64,000 bases of DNA. It comes from Kitasatospora arboriphila. Its GTDB lineage: Bacteria > Actinomycetota > Actinomycetes > Mycobacteriales > Mycobacteriaceae. The notes under the pieces are model-generated. The model had not been told where the DNA came from, did no database searches, and was given only the letters and a program-made list of their open reading frames with translations. The translations under genes and the position numbers were made by a program. The stretch is taken from the NCBI RefSeq assembly GCF_000717275.1, contig NZ_JNYV01000004.1, forward strand, positions 496,001-560,000. Direction: 5' to 3'. Shown piece by piece: positions 1 through 11,517 of this stretch; positions within the stretch are counted from its first letter, which is position 1; each line of letters begins with the position of its first letter.

Positions 1-22
1 AGGAGTCCTTCCCGAGGACCGC

Positions 23-880
23 TCAGATTTCGCGGGTCGAGCAGATCAGCCAGTCCCCGGAGCGGTTCTCCATGTCGAAGGTATAGCGATTGGTGTCGAG
101 GTCGGATTGGTTGTCCGGGTCGACGAAGGTCAGTGACACGGTTGCCTGCGCGCTGTCCCCGGTGACATCGATACCGGTGACCGAGTTCAGCTTCATGCCG
201 ACGGTGGCGGTGTCCTTGGCCTGGATGTCCTCGATCGTCGCCTCCTCGGCGCCACAGGTGACCGCGATCGCCGCGTCCCAGTCGCGTGCGGTGAACGCCG
301 TCGTGTACTCGCGCACGGCCGTTTCGATCTGCTCCTCGGCGTCGGCGGTCGACGTCTGCGAACTGTCGGTGGTGTCCGACGATCCGGTGGACTCCGAGGT
401 TTCCGTCGAACTCGTCGGCGAGGCTTTCGGGTCGCCGTCGTCGCCGCCGAGGACCAGGAACAGCACAACCCCAAGGGCGATGACCACGGCCGCGGCGATC
501 CCGATCCCGATGATCCAGGGCGTCTTCGACGGCTTCGGTCCGGAGGGAGGGCCGTATCCCGGGCCGCCGGGGCCGCCTCCCGGTGGAGGCGGGGTGGCTC
601 CGTACGGCTGCTGGTAACCGCCGTACTGGCCGGAGTTGTACTCACCCGGGCGGTACTCGCTTGTCGGTTCGTACTGCGGTTGTCCGCCGCCGGGCGACGA
701 GGGTTGTCCCCAGCTGGGCTGTTGTCCGGCCTGACCGCCCCAGGTGGGTTCGCCGGGCTGGCCCCAATTCGGCTGCTGTCCCGGTTGCCCGCCCCAGGTC
801 GGTTCACCCGGACCCGAACCCCACCGAGGGTCGCTCTGGTTGTCGCCCGAGCCGTAGGGGCCTTGCGGTGGTTGCGTCAT
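23..880 (-). CDS. Membrane-anchored protein with Gly/Pro/Gln-rich N-terminus and NTF2-like C-terminal domain
   Basis: I do not recognise a named function. The 285-residue product has four parts. Residues 1-120 are a low-complexity stretch rich in Gly, Pro, Gln, Trp and Tyr. Residues ~122-145 form one hydrophobic membrane segment. Residues ~150-180 are a Ser/Thr linker. Residues ~181-285 form a compact domain resembling the NTF2-like/DUF4878-type extracellular domains of actinobacteria. Two cysteines, C209 and C280 (the latter just after a Trp-Leu-Ile), could form a disulfide outside the cell. No signal peptidase site is seen, so the protein is probably N-in/C-out. The next gene upstream on the same strand (1069-1560) has the same order of membrane segment, NTF2-like domain and two cysteines, so the two are probably related. 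Function unknown. Confidence 0.75.
   Translation of the reverse strand: MTQPPQGPYGSGDNQSDPRWGSGPGEPTWGGQPGQQPNWGQPGEPTWGGQAGQQPSWGQPSSPGGGQPQYEPTSEYRPGEYNSGQYGGYQQPYGATPPPPGGGPGGPGYGPPSGPKPSKTPWIIGIGIAAAVVIALGVVLFLVLGGDDGDPKASPTSSTETSESTGSSDTTDSSQTSTADAEEQIETAVREYTTAFTARDWDAAIAVTCGAEEATIEDIQAKDTATVGMKLNSVTGIDVTGDSAQATVSLTFVDPDNQSDLDTNRYTFDMENRSGDWLICSTREI
704..811 (-). repeat. Two tandem 54-bp coding repeats
   Basis: Residues 24-41 and 42-59 of the membrane protein above are two copies of an 18-residue unit beginning PGEPTWGG and ending WGQ. They differ at two positions (P33/A51 and N38/S56). This is an in-frame tandem duplication in the disordered N-terminus, and copy number probably varies between strains. 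Confidence 0.75.
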
Positions 881-1068
881 CGGGGCCTCCGGGCGAGATC
901 GGGAGCGGCTGGGGTGTCAGCTCGGTGTGTGGTGAATAGCGTTTGCGCAGCGGGGGTTTGCTGTGTTCGAACATTACTGGGGATACCGGCACCCACCAAC
1001 AGGGGAGTCGACCACACGCCGGGTCGTTGCCGACATGTGATGGTGGTGAGAAGGCGGCTTCCGTGGAA

Positions 1069-1560
1069 TCAAAGATAATGGATAGGCGATTCACTATCGC
1101 TTGGTTGGCACATCTTCCAGCCGGTTTGTTCGCGACTGAAGTGTGTGAGTTCGGCAGGCCGGGCGGAGATGGCCCCGTTGGTGGGCCCGGCGATCGCCAG
1201 TGTCACGTGTGCGGTTGCCATCTGGTCGTCACCGGATCCGATGAACTGGATGTCGGCTATGCGGGTGACACGGACGAGCGCTCCTTGCGCAGGCGCCCCG
1301 AGGGCCTGGACGATCTGGTGGGCCACGACGCCCTGCTGATCGCAGTACGTGAGCGAGAGCGCGGCCGTGTCGCGGCGATTGAGTGCGTCGATCTGCTGGT
1401 GGACCAGTTCGCGGATCTGGCTCTCGTCGCCGGCCGCGGCCGGTCGCAGAGCAAGAGCGGACCACACCAGCACGATGTTGAGAACGAGGACAATCAGGGC
1501 GAGCAGCGCAGCGGTGCGGACGGGTACGTGCTGAGTCGGGTGGGGCAGCGTCAGGCTCAT
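1069..1560 (-). CDS. Small membrane-anchored NTF2-like protein
   Basis: This 163-residue protein of unknown function starts at an ATG. Residues ~15-37 are a single hydrophobic anchor. The rest is a small alpha+beta domain beginning with an amphipathic helix that contains the pattern ALNRRD (~59-64), as in NTF2-like/SnoaL-like folds. C73 and C151 sit at positions equivalent to C209 and C280 of the next gene downstream (23-880), and in both the second cysteine follows an aromatic (W-x2-C). I infer a paralogous pair of exported proteins with one disulfide each, possibly cotranscribed across the 188-nt gap. No enzyme residues are recognisable. Confidence 0.7.
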   Translation of the reverse strand: MSLTLPHPTQHVPVRTAALLALIVLVLNIVLVWSALALRPAAAGDESQIRELVHQQIDALNRRDTAALSLTYCDQQGVVAHQIVQALGAPAQGALVRVTRIADIQFIGSGDDQMATAHVTLAIAGPTNGAISARPAELTHFSREQTGWKMCQPSDSESPIHYL

Positions 1561-1749
1561 GCGCGCTGGCCTCCCTCCACCCGGATCGTCCCGCGCAGGT
1601 GGTCCTCGAGAACGACCTCAGGTCTCTGATCGAGAGGCTAGTGACGCAACCGGATGCGGCAACGTACATAACGGCTGTCGTTGCAGTGTCTTGACCGAGT
1701 TGTGATCGCTGGTCGGCACTTGACTATCGCGCAAAACGGGAGGTCGTCG

Positions 1750-2376
1750 CTAGATGGCGATCAATCGGTCCGCGAGCTCGGGATCCGCCTCGGTGCCGAG
1801 GCGCGACCACGGGGACATCCAGCCCATCTCGGCGAGCGCGCGGTAGACGAGCCCGGTGCGTTCCTGGAGCTCGTGGTCGCGCTCGTAGTGGTCGCGCAGG
1901 CGTGAGGCATCCAGCTCGGCGCGCGACTTGGCCCTGCCGATGGCGACGTCGGTCGGAACGTCTAGCAGCAGATGATGATCGGGTACCGGAAGTCCGAACC
2001 TGCTGAACTCCAGAGTCGTCACCCACTGCACCACTTCGCCATCGGCATCCTGTCCCAAACGGGCTGCGCTGTAGGCGGCGTTCGACGCCACGTAGCGGTC
2101 CAGGATCACGGCGTCGTTGGCAGCCAACAACTTTCGTAGGTAATCCGCGGCGTCGCGGCGATCGAGTGCGAACAGGATCGCCATGGCGTGCACACTCGAA
2201 CGCAGATCGCCGTGCTCGCCGTGCAGTGCTTCGGCGGCGATGTCGGCGGTGACGGACTCGCTGTACCTCGGGAACGTCAACGTCTGTACCCGATAACCCT
2301 GTGTGGCCCAACGGTTGACGAGTCCGGTGACCAACGTGTGTTTGCCGGCGCCGTCGAGACCCTCCACCGCTATCAA
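1750..2376 (-). CDS. tmk: Thymidylate kinase
   Basis: Phosphorylates dTMP to dTDP with ATP, an essential step of dTTP synthesis in the cytoplasm. The P-loop GLDGAGKH lies at residues 6-13 from my chosen start, and the D-R-Y of the nucleotide-binding DR(Y/H) motif follows. The C-terminal half has the Arg-rich lid. I start at TTG 2376 (product beginning Met-Ile-Ala-Val-Glu-Gly, 208 residues) because AGGAG lies 8 nt upstream and the length matches the family. Longer reading back to 2481 gives a Pro/Arg-rich extension without family likeness, and GTG 2385 would abut the same AGGAG. The gene is divergent from mtrA, whereas in M. tuberculosis tmk precedes mtrA on the same strand. Confidence 0.92.
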   Translation of the reverse strand: MIAVEGLDGAGKHTLVTGLVNRWATQGYRVQTLTFPRYSESVTADIAAEALHGEHGDLRSSVHAMAILFALDRRDAADYLRKLLAANDAVILDRYVASNAAYSAARLGQDADGEVVQWVTTLEFSRFGLPVPDHHLLLDVPTDVAIGRAKSRAELDASRLRDHYERDHELQERTGLVYRALAEMGWMSPWSRLGTEADPELADRLIAI

Positions 2377-2490
2377 TACGCCCACTCCTGCAGGGTAGCC
2401 GCGTTCCGCGACCAAACGCCGCAGCCCGGTGGGATGGGCCGGTCGGCGCGTCAACCACACATAAGGGCCCCGGGGTGACACGATGAGACG

Positions 2491-3168
2491 ATGAAACCCA
2501 GGATTCTGGTTGTCGATGATGATGCGGCATTGGCGGAGATGCTCACCATCGTGCTGCGCGGAGAGGGTTTTGAGCCCTTCGTGGTCGGCGACGGCACTCA
2601 GGCGCTCACGGCGGTCCGCGAGATCCGGCCGGATCTGGTGCTGCTGGACCTGATGTTGCCTGGGATGAACGGGATCGACGTGTGCCGGGTGCTCCGGGCT
2701 GACTCGGGAGTCCCGATCGTGATGCTGACCGCCAAGTCGGACACCGTCGACGTGGTCCTCGGACTCGAGTCGGGCGCCGATGACTACATGATCAAGCCGT
2801 TCAAACCCAAGGAATTGGTCGCGCGGGTGCGTGCCCGCCTACGCCGCACCGAGGACGAGCCGGCCGAGTTGCTCTCGATCGGTCCGGTCGAGATCGACGT
2901 TCCCGCGCACAAGGTGACGCGTGAGGGCGTGCCCATCTCGCTGACCCCGCTGGAGTTCGATCTGCTGGTGGCGCTCGCTCGCAAACCCCGTCAGGTCTTC
3001 ACCCGGGACGTGCTGCTCGAACAGGTGTGGGGCTACCGGCACCCGGCCGACACTAGGCTGGTCAACGTGCACGTACAGCGCCTGCGGGCCAAGGTCGAAC
3101 ACGATCCGGAAAACCCAGAAGTGGTTCTCACGGTGAGGGGGGTCGGCTACAAGGCCGGACCACCGTGA
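2491..3168 (+). CDS. mtrA: Response regulator MtrA
   Basis: OmpR/PhoB-type response regulator, essential in mycobacteria, controlling cell division, wall turnover and replication genes. The receiver domain is residues ~4-115, with acidic pocket D9/D10, phospho-acceptor D53 and the conserved lysine K102. The winged-helix DNA-binding domain is residues ~130-225 and ends in the characteristic GVGYKAGPP. The 225-residue sequence is almost superimposable on mycobacterial MtrA as I remember it. No clear Shine-Dalgarno precedes the ATG, so translation may be leaderless. mtrB follows with a 4-nt GTGA overlap and lpqB follows mtrB, forming the classic operon. Confidence 0.97.
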   Translation: MKPRILVVDDDAALAEMLTIVLRGEGFEPFVVGDGTQALTAVREIRPDLVLLDLMLPGMNGIDVCRVLRADSGVPIVMLTAKSDTVDVVLGLESGADDYMIKPFKPKELVARVRARLRRTEDEPAELLSIGPVEIDVPAHKVTREGVPISLTPLEFDLLVALARKPRQVFTRDVLLEQVWGYRHPADTRLVNVHVQRLRAKVEHDPENPEVVLTVRGVGYKAGPP

Positions 3169-4805
3169 TCGGACGCCCTCGGCGCCGCATCAATGGTTCG
3201 TTCGGGCCGTGGATGCGTCGGGTGGGCGCGGTCGGAAGGATCGTCGGACAGCTGTGGCGGCGTTCGCTGCAGCTGCGTGTTGTCGTGTCCACGCTCGCTC
3301 TGTCTTTTGTGGTGCTCCTCATCCTGGCGTTTGTCCTGACCAGTCAGATCACCGATCGGTTGCTCGACCTCAAGTTGCAGGCGGCCACCGAAGAACTCGA
3401 CCGCACCCGGGTCGCTGTGGAACGCGACCTTTCCGGCGCCGATCCGAACACCTCGCTGGTCAACCGGCTGCGTCAGACCCGGTCGATCCTCACCGACCGC
3501 GATGTCGACTCGGGCGATTCATCCGGTGTGGTGGGTACCTTCGACACGGTGTTGCTCGCACCAGGCTCCGGACCCACCGAACCGACAGGCGTCGGACCGG
3601 TGGGGGAGATCCCGGAGAACCTGCGCCAGATGGTGCAGGGCGGCCAGATCGCCTACCGATACTCGTCGGTGACGGGGTCGAGTGGGCACCAGAGTCCCGC
3701 GCTGATCATCGGCAGCCCCACGAACTCCGACATCCCCGGCCTCGAGCTGTATCTGGTCTTCCCCCTCACCAATGAGGAGAACACCGTCTCGCTGGTGCGG
3801 GGCACGATCTTCACCGGTGGAATCGTTCTGCTCGGGCTCCTCGCGGCCATCGCGATCCTGGTGTCGCGGCAGGTGGTGATCCCGGTCCGATCGGCGTCGA
3901 GGATCGCGGTGAGGTTCGCGGACGGACGCCTCAAAGAACGCATGCCGGTGCGCGGCGAGGACGACATGGCCAGGTTGGCGATGTCGTTCAACGACATGGC
4001 CGAGAGCCTGTCGAAGCAGATCACCCACCTCGAAGAGTTCGGCGGTCTGCAGCGGCAGTTCACCTCGGATGTCTCCCATGAACTGCGCACCCCGTTGACC
4101 ACCGTGCGGATGGCCGCCGACGTGCTCTACGAGAGTCGCGAACAGCTCGAGCCGGTCCTCAAGCGTTCGGTGGAACTCCTGGACAAAGAGCTTGATCGAT
4201 TCGAGACGCTGCTCAGCGAGTTGCTCGAGATCTCCCGCCACGACGCCGGTGTGGCGGAACTCGCCGCCGACAGGCTGAACATGTCGATCCCGATCGATGC
4301 CGCGGTGAGGACGGTGCAGCACCTTGCCGACGAGACGGACACCGAACTGATCCTCGATCTTCCCGACGAACCCGTGATCGCGGAGATCGACCCACGACGG
4401 GTGGAACGTATTCTGCGAAATCTGTTGGCCAACGCGATCGACCACGGCGAACAGCGGCCGGTGACGCTGACGATGCGCAGCGACGGTGATGCCGTCGCCG
4501 TGACGGTACGAGACCAGGGGATCGGTCTACGGCCCGGTGAAGAGAAGTTGGTGTTCAACCGATTCTGGCGGTCTGACCCGTCGCGGTTCCGGAGGTCGGG
4601 CGGCACCGGCCTCGGGTTGGCCATCAGCGTCGAAGATGCGCGACTGCACCAGGGCCGGCTCGAGGCCTGGGGAGAGCCGGGGCAGGGCGCCTGCTTCAGG
4701 CTCACGCTTCCGCTGGTCCGTGGACACAAGGTGCTCGGCAGTCCGCTGCCGCTCAAGCCGCCGTCGATGCGACGCAGCCGGGATTCGGGGCAGACCCATG
4801 TATGA
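3165..4805 (+). CDS. mtrB: Sensor histidine kinase MtrB
   Basis: Membrane sensor kinase that phosphorylates MtrA. The 546 residues begin with a basic cytoplasmic tail and a first membrane helix at ~37-58. An extracellular sensor region of ~155 residues and a second membrane helix at ~213-235 follow. A HAMP linker leads to the HisKA domain, with phospho-His H305 in SHELRTPL, and then the HATPase domain with N, G1 (DQGIGL) and G2 (GGTGLGLAI) boxes. The GTG start overlaps the mtrA stop (GTGA) and the stop overlaps the lpqB start by 8 nt, so the three genes are translationally coupled. In mycobacteria LpqB modulates MtrB activity, which fits this order. Confidence 0.96.
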   Translation: MIGRPRRRINGSFGPWMRRVGAVGRIVGQLWRRSLQLRVVVSTLALSFVVLLILAFVLTSQITDRLLDLKLQAATEELDRTRVAVERDLSGADPNTSLVNRLRQTRSILTDRDVDSGDSSGVVGTFDTVLLAPGSGPTEPTGVGPVGEIPENLRQMVQGGQIAYRYSSVTGSSGHQSPALIIGSPTNSDIPGLELYLVFPLTNEENTVSLVRGTIFTGGIVLLGLLAAIAILVSRQVVIPVRSASRIAVRFADGRLKERMPVRGEDDMARLAMSFNDMAESLSKQITHLEEFGGLQRQFTSDVSHELRTPLTTVRMAADVLYESREQLEPVLKRSVELLDKELDRFETLLSELLEISRHDAGVAELAADRLNMSIPIDAAVRTVQHLADETDTELILDLPDEPVIAEIDPRRVERILRNLLANAIDHGEQRPVTLTMRSDGDAVAVTVRDQGIGLRPGEEKLVFNRFWRSDPSRFRRSGGTGLGLAISVEDARLHQGRLEAWGEPGQGACFRLTLPLVRGHKVLGSPLPLKPPSMRRSRDSGQTHV

Positions 4806-6564
4806 GCGATCGAGGACCCTGCGGACCGGGATCGTCCTGGCGGTGATCATCGCTGCCGCGGCCCTGCTGTCGTCGTGTGTGTCGATCCCGAACAACTCCA
4901 GTCCGCAGCCGCTGGGGTCGCTCGAACGGCACCAGCCCACCCGCAACGTCCCCACGCCGCGCCCGGACATGGACCCCGAGGCCTTGGTCCGCGACTTCCT
5001 CAAGGCGTCGGTGCAGCCGGGATCGGGCCATCTCGCGGCACGTCAGTTCCTCACGCAGGAGGCGTCGAACTCCTGGGACGACCAGGGCGGGGCACTGCTG
5101 CTCGACGAGATCAACGTGCTCAGTGACAACCGCACCGACGACACCATCACGGTGCGGGTGAACGGCGAGAACACGGGTGAACTACAGCCCAGCGGTCAAC
5201 TGATCCCGAGCTCGGGACGGATCGAGACCCGGTTGTCGCTTCGCAAGGTGGACGGGCAGTGGCGCATCGACGGTCCGCTCCCGGTCGGGGTGGTGATGGA
5301 CCGCGAACAGTTCGAGTCGTCGTACCGGCCGCACGTGCTCTACTACCCGAGCACCGACGACCAGCACCTGGTGGCCGATCCCCGGTGGATGTACTCCGGC
5401 GGCGACCAGCTTGCCGACCAGCTCATCGGTTTGTTGATCGCCGGACCGGTCGACGACCTACGAGGCGCCGTCACCAACGAATTCCCGGCCCGGTCGTCGC
5501 TGCACGGCTCGATCGAGTCGCTGCCGACGGGCGGGATCAGACTCGATCTCGCCGGCCTGAACGGTGTGGGTGACGCCGAACGTAATCGCCTTGCGGCGCA
5601 GATCATCTGGACGCTCAGCGAGTCCGACATCACCGGACCGTACGTGATCGACGCCGATGGCGCACCCCTCGACGAACGACACTCGGGCGGATGGCAGACC
5701 AGCGATGTGGAGTCGCTCGATCCCAGCCCGGCGCCGGATTCACCCATGGGACTGCACATCATCCGCGGCGGATCGTTGTCGCTGGTGGCCGACAACGCGG
5801 TCACACCGGTGCCCGGGGCGCTTGGGTCGACGCGCAGTCTGCTGTCGGCCGACATCTCCGCCAACGGCAGGCGGGTGGCGGTGGTGTCGCAGAATACGGC
5901 GCCGGGTCCGGCGCCGCGCCTGGCGCTCGCGGTCGGCGACTACGGCGCCGCGGTCACCCCGGTGCTCGAGGGCGAGATGATCACCCGGCCGTCGTTCGCC
6001 GGTGACGACCAGACGATGTGGGCAGTGGTCGACGAAACCCGGGTCACGCAGGTGACCCAGGGTGCCGGTGGTGGACAGATCACCGAGACGGAGGTCGACT
6101 CGTCGGCCATCCGGGCGGTGGCCCAGGGGCCGATCACCGAACTGCAGGTGTCGCAGGACGGTGCCAGGGCCGCGATGATCGTGAACGGTCAGGTGGTGCT
6201 CGCCGTCATCGAGGACCGGGCCGACGGCAGGCCGGTGCTCACCAACGCGCAGGGCGCCGCGGCGCTCAACATCTCGGGTGCGGTGTCGCTCGACTGGTTG
6301 AGCAGCGAGATGCTCGTGATCGCGAGGAATGCGTCCGATGGACCGGTGGTGCAGTTGCGGATCGACGGCACGCCACCTGGGGCGCTGCCGAGTGGCAACC
6401 TCAGCCCGCCGGTGACCGCGGTGGTGGCCGGCCAATCGACCATCTATGCCGCGGACAGTCGCGGAGTGCTCAGGCTCGGGAGCACCAACGATGAACCCGA
6501 CCAGTACTGGAGTGAGGTCACCCCGACGATGGGGTCGGGCGCCATCCCCGTCCTACCTCACTGA
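4798..6564 (+). CDS. lpqB: Lipoprotein LpqB
   Basis: Exported lipoprotein that works with the MtrAB two-component system at the cell envelope. I choose ATG 4798, which gives 588 residues and a signal peptide with lipobox LSSC. C27 is the predicted acylation site. Reading further upstream runs through mtrB out of frame. After the lipobox come a GerMN-like domain (roughly residues 60-300) and a C-terminal half of repeated short beta strands, consistent with the beta-propeller-like domain of the family. It overlaps mtrB by 8 nt and closes the operon; about 94 nt separate it from the next gene. Confidence 0.94.
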   Translation: MYERSRTLRTGIVLAVIIAAAALLSSCVSIPNNSSPQPLGSLERHQPTRNVPTPRPDMDPEALVRDFLKASVQPGSGHLAARQFLTQEASNSWDDQGGALLLDEINVLSDNRTDDTITVRVNGENTGELQPSGQLIPSSGRIETRLSLRKVDGQWRIDGPLPVGVVMDREQFESSYRPHVLYYPSTDDQHLVADPRWMYSGGDQLADQLIGLLIAGPVDDLRGAVTNEFPARSSLHGSIESLPTGGIRLDLAGLNGVGDAERNRLAAQIIWTLSESDITGPYVIDADGAPLDERHSGGWQTSDVESLDPSPAPDSPMGLHIIRGGSLSLVADNAVTPVPGALGSTRSLLSADISANGRRVAVVSQNTAPGPAPRLALAVGDYGAAVTPVLEGEMITRPSFAGDDQTMWAVVDETRVTQVTQGAGGGQITETEVDSSAIRAVAQGPITELQVSQDGARAAMIVNGQVVLAVIEDRADGRPVLTNAQGAAALNISGAVSLDWLSSEMLVIARNASDGPVVQLRIDGTPPGALPSGNLSPPVTAVVAGQSTIYAADSRGVLRLGSTNDEPDQYWSEVTPTMGSGAIPVLPH

Positions 6565-6571
6565 GCCCTGC

Positions 6572-6598
6572 TGTGGATAACCACCGCTCTGTGGACAG
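6572..6598 (+). promoter_or_regulatory. Pair of DnaA-box-like 9-mers
   Basis: TGTGGATAA at 6572-6580 is an exact reverse complement of the classic DnaA box TTATCCACA. TGTGGACAG at 6590-6598 is one base from the actinobacterial form TTGTCCACA. They have the same orientation and are 18 bp apart, centre to centre, in the short gap between lpqB and the ComF-like gene. No replication-origin genes are nearby, so if functional they would be a DnaA-responsive promoter or titration site rather than an origin. Confidence 0.4.
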
Positions 6599-6641
6599 CC
6601 ACTGCTGACACAGTCGCGCGCCGGTTGTACGAGTGGTTGTC

Positions 6642-6658
6642 GCCGCCATGATGGCGGC
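6642..6658 (+). promoter_or_regulatory. Palindrome abutting the comF start codon
   Basis: GCCGCCAT-G-ATGGCGGC is a perfect 8-bp inverted repeat with a one-base centre that ends on the base before the ATG of the ComF-like gene. In DNA it could be a dyad operator. In RNA it could form a short hairpin that hides the ribosome binding region. No ordinary Shine-Dalgarno is visible here. Confidence 0.4.
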
Positions 6659-7342
6659 ATGGTCAGACGTGTGGTCGATGCCCTCGCCGACCTGGTGGTG
6701 CCGCGACTGTGTGGCGGCTGTGGACGTCCTGGTCTGAACTGGTGTGCGCAGTGCGCATGCCTTCTCGCCGATGCACCCACGGCTGTGCAGACCCGTGTGC
6801 CACTCGCGGTGCCGGTCTATGCCGTTGGTCCCTACACCGGGCCGCGCCGCCGGGCGATCCTCGAACTCAAGGAACACGGCCGCGCCGATCTCGCCGCGCC
6901 GCTGGGACGGGCGCTCGCCGAAGCACTCCGGATCCTCGATGGTTGGTCGGAGTTGCCGATGGCCACGAGCCTGGTCCTCATCCCGGCTCCGACGAGGAAG
7001 CTCTCGGCACGTCGGCGCGGTGGCGATCCCGTGACAGCGATCTGTCGGTCCGCCGCGGCGCACCTGGGGTCGGCGGTGGTGGTCCTCCCGGTCCTGACGA
7101 CGTCGCCGTGGGCCCGGGATTCGGCCGGACTGTCGGCGTCGGCCCGCAGCGCGAACCTGGCCGGCGCGATAGGCATCGGCGTGCGTGGCCTCCGCGACGT
7201 CGCGACCGCGCGGGCCGGCGACACCGCCGTCGTCTTGGTGGATGACGTGGTGACCACCGGAGCCACGGCGGCCGAATCGATCAGGGTTCTCGATCGAGCA
7301 GGAATCGGCGTCCATCTCGTGCTGGTGATCGCTGCAGTGTGA
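6659..7342 (+). CDS. ComF-family phosphoribosyltransferase-like protein
   Basis: A 227-residue protein of the ComF/GntX family. An N-terminal zinc-ribbon-like segment has two CxxC pairs (C18/C21 and C29/C32). The C-terminal PRTase fold carries the PRPP-binding signature VLVDDVVTTGAT near residues 190-201. ComF proteins are linked to DNA uptake in some bacteria, but in actinobacteria without natural competence their role is unknown. Its place between lpqB and the hibernation factor matches the equivalent gene in M. tuberculosis. It is monocistronic by appearance, with its own 94-nt upstream gap carrying DnaA-box-like sites and a start-codon palindrome. Confidence 0.85.
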   Translation: MVRRVVDALADLVVPRLCGGCGRPGLNWCAQCACLLADAPTAVQTRVPLAVPVYAVGPYTGPRRRAILELKEHGRADLAAPLGRALAEALRILDGWSELPMATSLVLIPAPTRKLSARRRGGDPVTAICRSAAAHLGSAVVVLPVLTTSPWARDSAGLSASARSANLAGAIGIGVRGLRDVATARAGDTAVVLVDDVVTTGATAAESIRVLDRAGIGVHLVLVIAAV

Positions 7343-7435
7343 CGGGGTTTGCTGTGCGTGTCATGTGTTGTCGCCGAACATATTTCGTGGTGTGGGGGTA
7401 GGGGTCCCGAAGCTGGGCGGCGCGCTGCCGGAGGT

Positions 7436-7469
7436 GAACACCTGTTGACGAAACTGTGGCGAACACCTG
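7436..7469. repeat. Direct repeat GAACACCTG upstream of the hibernation factor gene
   Basis: GAACACCTG occurs at 7436-7444 and again at 7461-7469 (25-bp register, about 2.4 turns), each preceded by G-G-[TC]-G. The repeats lie in the 284-nt gap ahead of hpf, about 160 nt before its start. They could be an activator site, since hibernation factors are usually stress-induced. Nothing else was recognised in this gap except the strong ribosome binding site. Confidence 0.3.
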
Positions 7470-7626
7470 CCAGGCGGACTAACGTCAGGGGTGCGATCTG
7501 ATTGCCAGACCCAAGGCCACCGACGGTGGCGACGGGGGGAGGTGATGCCGAACATTCAGACCGGTACCAGGTCGCTTGCGGCCGCGGTACCGGAAGTCCT
7601 GTTCACCGATCCAGGAGGTATCGCAA

Positions 7627-8409
7627 GTGACGACAAGTGTCGGCAGGAATGCCGTTTCCGAATCCAGCGTCGACAAGCAAGCGAGTGTCGACCCCGAAGC
7701 CGCAGGTGCCCCCGAATCCGCCGCGCACGATCCGTTTGATCCCGGCATATACATACGAACCGAATCCTCCGACGCGCCGTCGCGACCTGATGCCGAAGTC
7801 CAGGTCAGTGGCCGCAACGTCGAGATCCCCGACCACTTCCGCATCCACGTGATGGACAAACTCTCCCGGGTGGAACGTTTCGATCCCACGATCTTCCGCT
7901 TCGACGTGGAACTGCACCACGAACGCAACCGCCGTCAGTCGAAGATCTGTCAACGACTCGAGATCACCGCACGCGGCAAGGGCCCCGTGGTTCGAGGCGA
8001 AGCCTGCGCCGACAACTTCTACGCCGCCCTGGACGCAGCGCTCACCAAGCTGCAATCCCGTCTACGTCGCACCAAGGACCGGCGCAAGGTCCACCATGGC
8101 CTGCGCACCCCGATTTCCGTTGCCGAAGCCACCGCCGCTGCTGATCCGCTCCTGAACGGCAATGCACCCGCACCGGCCGGCGAGGTCGACGACGACCGAT
8201 GGGCCGACCACAGTCCCGAGGCCGCGGGCCCCGGTCAGATCGTCCGGATCAAGGAACACGACGCGGTTCCGATGACCGTGGACGACGCGCTCTACGAGAT
8301 GGAACTGGTCGGTCACGACTTCTTTTTGTTCCATGACAAGGAAACCGACAAACCCACGGTTGTGTACCGGCGCCATGCGTTCGATTACGGATTGATCCGT
8401 CTGTCCTGA
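7627..8409 (+). CDS. hpf: Long-form ribosome hibernation promoting factor
   Basis: Binds the 30S decoding region and dimerises or inactivates 70S ribosomes in stationary phase or hypoxia. I choose GTG 7627, giving 260 residues, because AGGAGG ends 8 nt upstream and the sequence before it is not family-like. A disordered leader of ~60 residues precedes the S30AE/RaiA domain (~65-165), which has the basic strand-helix pattern ending in LQSRLRRTKDRRKVH. A linker leads to the ~60-residue C-terminal dimerisation domain, with the hallmark FFLFHDKET and YRRHAFDYGLIRL. The gene precedes secA, as in M. tuberculosis. Transcription may end at the hairpin that follows. Confidence 0.93.
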   Translation: MTTSVGRNAVSESSVDKQASVDPEAAGAPESAAHDPFDPGIYIRTESSDAPSRPDAEVQVSGRNVEIPDHFRIHVMDKLSRVERFDPTIFRFDVELHHERNRRQSKICQRLEITARGKGPVVRGEACADNFYAALDAALTKLQSRLRRTKDRRKVHHGLRTPISVAEATAAADPLLNGNAPAPAGEVDDDRWADHSPEAAGPGQIVRIKEHDAVPMTVDDALYEMELVGHDFFLFHDKETDKPTVVYRRHAFDYGLIRLS

Positions 8410-8471
8410 CCATCGAGAGGCACCTGATCTGCCTCGCGTGACCGCGATGGCGCTGACCGTGGCTACCATGG

Positions 8472-8504
8472 AATCCGACCTGCTCCGAATCTGCAGGTCG
8501 GATT
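8472..8504 (+). terminator. Perfect 12-bp stem hairpin between hpf and secA
   Basis: AATCCGACCTGC (8472-8483) pairs perfectly with GCAGGTCGGATT (8493-8504) around a 9-nt loop. Only a weak T run follows, as is common for actinobacterial terminators. It ends 34 nt before the secA start, so it either terminates hpf or lies at the 5' end of the secA message; a plausible -10 (TACCAT at 8465-8470) sits just upstream. Confidence 0.6.
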
Positions 8505-8538
8505 TCGTGTGTAGTCAATTGGATCGAGGATAAAACCA

Positions 8539-11359
<2,821 letters not shown>

Positions 11360-11364
<5 letters not shown>

Positions 11365-11400
11365 CACAAACGGCGATCTGAGGTCGCCGTCAGCGTCACC
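11360..11400 (+). terminator. Hairpin overlapping the secA stop codon
   Basis: The outer stem is GGTGAC (11360-11365) with GTCACC (11395-11400). The inner stem is ACGGCGA (11370-11376) with TCGCCGT (11384-11390). The first stem includes the secA stop codon. This is the first of two tandem terminator-like structures. Confidence 0.55.
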
Positions 11401-11412
11401 TCTCGGGACAAA

Positions 11413-11460
11413 GGAACCCGGATACCGCAGGGCACGTCGTACTGCTGGTATCCGGGTTCC
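11413..11460 (+). terminator. Strong terminator hairpin after secA
   Basis: GGAACCCGGATACC (11413-11426) pairs perfectly over 14 bp with GGTATCCGGGTTCC (11447-11460). A further GCAG/CTGC pairing occurs inside the loop. No U-tract follows, which is the usual intrinsic terminator form in high-GC actinobacteria. Confidence 0.75.
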
Positions 11461-11517
11461 CCGGTTTACCGGGCCGGCCACCAGTGCCGGTCGTGTGCCG
11501 ATGGGTCCGGGGGGACC

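Noticed and set aside
4..19. Small hairpin AGTCCT-N4-AGGACC as terminator of the first gene
   Set aside because: The stem is only about 5 bp, lacks a T run and is cut by the window edge; too weak to list.
965..972. GTTCGAAC palindrome as a possible LexA/SOS box
   Set aside because: The actinobacterial SOS box needs two GAAC/GTTC halves separated by about four bases; here they abut, and the nearby genes are not SOS genes.
6572..6598. Replication origin
   Set aside because: Only two DnaA-like boxes, no A/T-rich unwinding region and no dnaA, dnaN, recF or rpmH nearby.
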